64,000 nucleotides of DNA from Comamonadaceae bacterium (lineage in GTDB: Bacteria; Pseudomonadota; Gammaproteobacteria; Burkholderiales; Burkholderiaceae_C), in the NCBI GenBank assembly GCA_947375135.1, contig CANCER010000002.1:124001-188000 (forward strand), read 5' to 3'. The stretch's first letter is position 1; each line of letters begins with the position of its first letter. The notes under the pieces are model-generated. The model was given only the letters and a program-made list of their open reading frames with translations, had not been told where the DNA came from and searched no databases. A program made the translations under genes and the position numbers. Below, piece by piece: positions 60,965-64,000 of this stretch.

Positions 60965-61720
60965 ATGCGCAAACCTATTGGAATCTTGACCCTCCTCGGC
61001 CTGCCCCTGCTTATGGCCGCATGCGGAGGCGCCAGTTCCTCTGCCACCAACAATGCCGTAGAAGGTGCCTGGACCGGCACCGACTCCTGGGGCAACACCT
61101 TCAGCACGCTGGTACTGGAAAATGGCAACTACTACGCGATGTACGGCACCACCCGGGACGGGAACTTCGTGATGCAGGGCTTTGACCACGGTACGCCCAC
61201 CCTGAACGGCAACGCCCTGAATGGCGCCATTACGGAATACGACAGCATCCTGCCACCCGTAGCTGCTACGCTGGACGCAACGGCGGTGGCCGGCAGTTCC
61301 CTGCAAGGGGCCATCACCAATACGTCTGGCACCGCCAGCGGCACCTTTACCGCCACACCGCTGTCCGCAAAATTCACCGGCTACGACTACAACACGCCCG
61401 CCTCTGCCAGCGATGTTGCGGGCAACTGGACGGTCAGCACGCCCAACAGCAATGCGGAAAAAATCACCATCAGCCCCACCGGCGGGGTGACGGGCAGCAT
61501 CAACGGCTGCAGCTTCAGCGGAACGGTAAGCCCCAGAAGCACGGGCAAGAATGTGTTGGACATGGAGATCCTCTTCGGCCCGAGCCCTTGTGCCAAGGCC
61601 AACCAGTCCGCCTCGGGCATCGCGCTCGACTATGACCTGGGCAATGGCAAGCGCCAGTTGCTGGCCGCCTTGCAGGATCCCAAGAAGGCCTACGGCTACT
61701 CCTTCTCAGCCCAACAGTAA
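60965..61720 (+). CDS. Hypothetical lipoprotein
   Basis: A 251-residue protein from the ATG at 60965 with lipoprotein signal MRKPIGILTLLGLPLLMAAC (lipid Cys 20). The mature part is rich in Gly, Ser, Thr and Asn, predicted beta-strand (GAWTGTDSWGNTFSTLVLENGNYYAMYG..). It contains two similar modules, each starting with a (G)(A/N)W(T) segment near 35 and 155, suggesting a duplicated beta-barrel or lipocalin-like fold. I recognise no named family. It lies 8 bp before the hydroxylase gene, so the two may be co-transcribed. Confidence 0.75.
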   Translation: MRKPIGILTLLGLPLLMAACGGASSSATNNAVEGAWTGTDSWGNTFSTLVLENGNYYAMYGTTRDGNFVMQGFDHGTPTLNGNALNGAITEYDSILPPVAATLDATAVAGSSLQGAITNTSGTASGTFTATPLSAKFTGYDYNTPASASDVAGNWTVSTPNSNAEKITISPTGGVTGSINGCSFSGTVSPRSTGKNVLDMEILFGPSPCAKANQSASGIALDYDLGNGKRQLLAALQDPKKAYGYSFSAQQ

Positions 61721-61728
61721 GCAAGACG

Positions 61729-62655
61729 ATGTGGCTTGAACTCCAGGCGCAGTTATTGGCGCTACCCCAAAAGCTCTTGGGCCTGAGCCTGGCACTGGCT
61801 GCCCTGGCGCTGCTGTTTGGCGTGGCCGAGCGCAAATTCCCCTTGCACCCGCAGCCGGTGCTGCGCAAAAGCTGGCTGATCGACGTCGGCTATTTCTTCC
61901 TGGCCGCCACAGTGCCGGCCTTTGTCATGCTGTTCTTTGTCGCCCTGTTCTACGCTGTGTTCAGCCCGCTCGGCCCCATGCCTTGGCACCCCTGGGTGGC
62001 AGCGCTGCCGGTGCCGGTAGCCTTTGTGGCGTCGAGCCTGCTGGGTGAAATGGGCTACTACTGGGCGCACCGCATCACGCACGAGGTACCGTTTCTGTGG
62101 CGCTTCCATGCCATCCACCACAGCGCCCCGCACCTGGACTGGCTGGTCAATGCGCGCAGCCATCCGCTGGATGCGGCCTTTGGCCGGGCTTTTATCTTTG
62201 TTGGCATGTATGTGGTCGGCTTTGGTCAGCGCGCCCCGGATTCGCAAGACCTGGTGCAGGGCCTGTATGTGCTGTGGGTCACCGGCTGGGCTTACTTCAT
62301 GCACAGCAATATCCGGCTGCGTCTGGGCTGGCTGGAATATGTGGTGACAAGCCCCGCGTTTCACCACTGGCACCACACCAAGGGCGACCCGGCCGTGGTG
62401 AACAAAAACTACGCATCCATGCTGCCCTGCCTGGACATGCTGTTTGGCACGTTCTATTTACCCAAAAACGAATGGCCCCAGCAATACGGCATTGACGACG
62501 AACTGGCGCCTACCTTATGGGGCCAACTCATAGACCCGCTGCGCAGCCGCCGCATCCGCCAGCTCGGCTTGGCCGCCTGGGGGCGCGAGGCGCTGCAGCG
62601 CACGGTGAAAAGCAAGTTGGGAAACCCCAGAAAACAAGCCCTCAAAAACCAATAA
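61729..62655 (+). CDS. Sterol desaturase / fatty acid hydroxylase family membrane protein
   Basis: A 308-residue di-iron membrane protein. The histidine clusters are HRITHE near 112-117, FHAIHHS near 125-131 and HHWHHTK near 210-216. Four hydrophobic helices lie around them. The family introduces hydroxyl groups or double bonds into lipid substrates such as hopanoids, carotenoids, sterols or ornithine lipids; the substrate is unknown. It starts 8 bp after the lipoprotein gene. Confidence 0.9.
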   Translation: MWLELQAQLLALPQKLLGLSLALAALALLFGVAERKFPLHPQPVLRKSWLIDVGYFFLAATVPAFVMLFFVALFYAVFSPLGPMPWHPWVAALPVPVAFVASSLLGEMGYYWAHRITHEVPFLWRFHAIHHSAPHLDWLVNARSHPLDAAFGRAFIFVGMYVVGFGQRAPDSQDLVQGLYVLWVTGWAYFMHSNIRLRLGWLEYVVTSPAFHHWHHTKGDPAVVNKNYASMLPCLDMLFGTFYLPKNEWPQQYGIDDELAPTLWGQLIDPLRSRRIRQLGLAAWGREALQRTVKSKLGNPRKQALKNQ

Positions 62656-62673
62656 AGAAGGAGTAAAAAAACC

Positions 62674-64000
62674 ATGTTCACTCGACTCATACGTCTGGCC
62701 TTTGCGGCGCTGGCCTTTTTTATGGCGGGCTTGGCTGCGGCGGATACCAACATTCCGATTACGAATCCGAATTTTGAAGGAAATTATTATGGAATGCCTG
62801 GATGGACCTTCACCTCAGCCACACGGTTGAAAGAGCCTGCAATTGTTGGTGGCCTTCCGTATGCACAGCCATTTCCGCGCAATTCGTCTGGTTACAACGA
62901 TGCATTACTCCCTGCTGAAGTTCCCAATTATTTAAAGATGGTGTGTATTGTTTGTCCGGCTTCGCCAACCAATTTCAATGCAATTTCTCAGCAGGTCAAT
63001 GGGCTGACGTTTGGGAAAAAATACCAATTGAAGTTCCACGCTTGGGGGAGATTTGACATCGACTATGGAGTACCCAAGGAACTCCTATACAACCGAGATC
63101 CTGCACCTATAACAGCAAGCTTGGGTAGCCAGGTTTCCGGCCCTATTACGGGTCTCTGGAACGGCCCATACTTCATGCTGAACCCCGTGCCATGGAAAGA
63201 GTACACCGTCAATTTCACCTACAAGGACATGGCCAGCTCCGCGCTACTCAAGTTCACACAATTCACACTGGGGCTGGGCCTTCCCTGTGTGCATTGCGAT
63301 CCGCAGGATGAGTTGTACCTCACCAATGTCCGCCTTACTCAAATTGCCGGCGCAGCCCCGCAACTGCAAGTCACCAAAGAACTTGGCGCCGCCCGTATAG
63401 CCGACACCGACCAGTTCATTGTCAAAATCCTGCAGAACAGCACCACGGTCAACGCCACCACCAACAGCACGACCACAGGGGCAGGCTCCACCGTGACAGC
63501 CGGCAGCGGCACCACCGGCCTGACCACCCTGGTCTCCGGCACCACCTACACCATCACTGAGGCCGCCAGCGGCACAGCCAACCTGGCGCGCTACAACGCG
63601 GAACTGGCCTGCACCGATGCAACAGGCGCCAAAAAGGATTTGGCTCTGAACAGCGGCTTCACGCTGAGTGACGACGACGTCATCACCTGCAAGATCAAGA
63701 ACACCGCCAAGGCACCGATGCTGCGCCTCACCAAGGCCCTGGGTACAACCGGGCGCATCAACAACGCAGACCAGTTCACCGTGCTCATCCAGCAGCGCTT
63801 GAGCGACGTGGCAAGTGGCACCACTGCTGGCACCGGCAGCAGCATCAGCGCAGGCACCACAGGCTGGACCCCTCTGGTGTCGGGCACCGGCTACACCCTC
63901 AACGAGGTGATGACAGCCGGTAGCGTCTCCAAGCTGGGCCGCTACACCGGCGTGGTGGGTTGCAGCAACACCTTTGCAGGTAGTCCGACGTCGGTACCCT
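62674..64000 (+). CDS. Large secreted repetitive surface protein, 5' part
   Basis: An open frame begins at 62674 after an AAGGAG ribosome site (62658-62663), with signal peptide MFTRLIRLAFAALAFFMAGL and cleavage near AAA. It is still open at the right edge (442 codons seen). Residues ~25-225 form a unique AT-richer domain with NPNFEG..MPGWTF at its start and CIVC and CVHC cysteine pairs, like a carbohydrate-binding or DUF642-type jelly roll. Two Thr/Gly-rich repeats follow with a 119-residue period (from residues 231, LQVTKELG, and 350, LRLTKALG), each with YTI.E or YTLNE. These resemble prealbumin-like/SpaA-type adhesin modules. A large exported adhesin is likely. Confidence 0.75.
   Translation, partial: MFTRLIRLAFAALAFFMAGLAAADTNIPITNPNFEGNYYGMPGWTFTSATRLKEPAIVGGLPYAQPFPRNSSGYNDALLPAEVPNYLKMVCIVCPASPTNFNAISQQVNGLTFGKKYQLKFHAWGRFDIDYGVPKELLYNRDPAPITASLGSQVSGPITGLWNGPYFMLNPVPWKEYTVNFTYKDMASSALLKFTQFTLGLGLPCVHCDPQDELYLTNVRLTQIAGAAPQLQVTKELGAARIADTDQFIVKILQNSTTVNATTNSTTTGAGSTVTAGSGTTGLTTLVSGTTYTITEAASGTANLARYNAELACTDATGAKKDLALNSGFTLSDDDVITCKIKNTAKAPMLRLTKALGTTGRINNADQFTVLIQQRLSDVASGTTAGTGSSISAGTTGWTPLVSGTGYTLNEVMTAGSVSKLGRYTGVVGCSNTFAGSPTSVP

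Noticed and set aside
60595..61128. 177-codon minus-strand open frame across the 60.5-61.0 kb gap
   Set aside because: Its N-terminal third is antisense to the lipoprotein gene, and no motif or ribosome-binding site supports it; a real small gene cannot be excluded but is not supported.

Overview
The window is GC-rich chromosomal DNA of a betaproteobacterium. The best fit is Burkholderiales, family Comamonadaceae, something Rhodoferax-like. This rests on gene content: fused isobutyryl-CoA mutase, type III pantothenate kinase, PHA-associated proteins, a wax-ester-synthase-type acyltransferase, CcoG and a rhodoquinone-biosynthesis protein (RquA). There is no rRNA or tRNA gene here to settle the taxonomy. 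I saw no CRISPR array and no prophage. The only mobile element is an IS66-family copy at the left edge, next to a decayed gene.

Layout. 1-2.4 kb: IS66 end (partial tnpB, complete tnpC) and pseudogene debris. 2.4-6.2 kb: a membrane acyltransferase and storage-lipid genes (WS/DGAT, acyl-CoA-binding protein, PHA-system protein, DUF1840). 6.2-14.7 kb: a minus-strand branched-chain-type ABC transporter operon (livGHMKF order) with a CoA ligase at each end, for uptake and activation of a carboxylic acid. It faces two Crp/Fnr-family regulators and a DUF2892 gene (14.8-16.5 kb). 16.6-19.7 kb: rluF-like gene and htpG. 19.8-21.7 kb: tonB, two exbD genes and an exbB that has lost its membrane core. 21.8-28.7 kb: M14 and M48 peptidases, DTW protein, dbpA, an alpha/beta hydrolase and a secreted protein. 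28.8-37.7 kb: a spermidine/putrescine-type ABC transporter with GntR regulator, racemase-like protein, SnoaL-like protein, polysaccharide-deacetylase-fold hydrolase and gamma-glutamyltransferase-like protein. 37.7-38.7 kb: an EamA exporter.

Two respiratory or redox loci stand out. At 38.8-42.2 kb a near-perfect FNR-type promoter precedes a small cytochrome c, a nine-haem-motif membrane cytochrome c/b fusion and rquA; this reads as an oxygen-responsive, rhodoquinone-linked electron-transfer unit. At 50.2-59.7 kb ccoG diverges from an apparent sulfide-detoxification operon: RND adaptor, RND pump, sulfide:quinone oxidoreductase-like flavoprotein, DUF2892, CsoR-family regulator and persulfide dioxygenase-rhodanese fusion. 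An exact 17-bp repeat sits in both divergent promoters and looks like the operator of the CsoR-family protein. Pairing an RND pump with SQR and PDO under an atypical CsoR-family sensor is the strongest candidate for a little-described system.

The rest: an AAA/DUF4143 ATPase, icmF preceded by a perfect LiuR-like palindrome, a lipoprotein/MORN-repeat pair, coaX, a lipoprotein, a sterol-desaturase-family hydroxylase, and the start of a large repetitive secreted protein that runs off the right edge.
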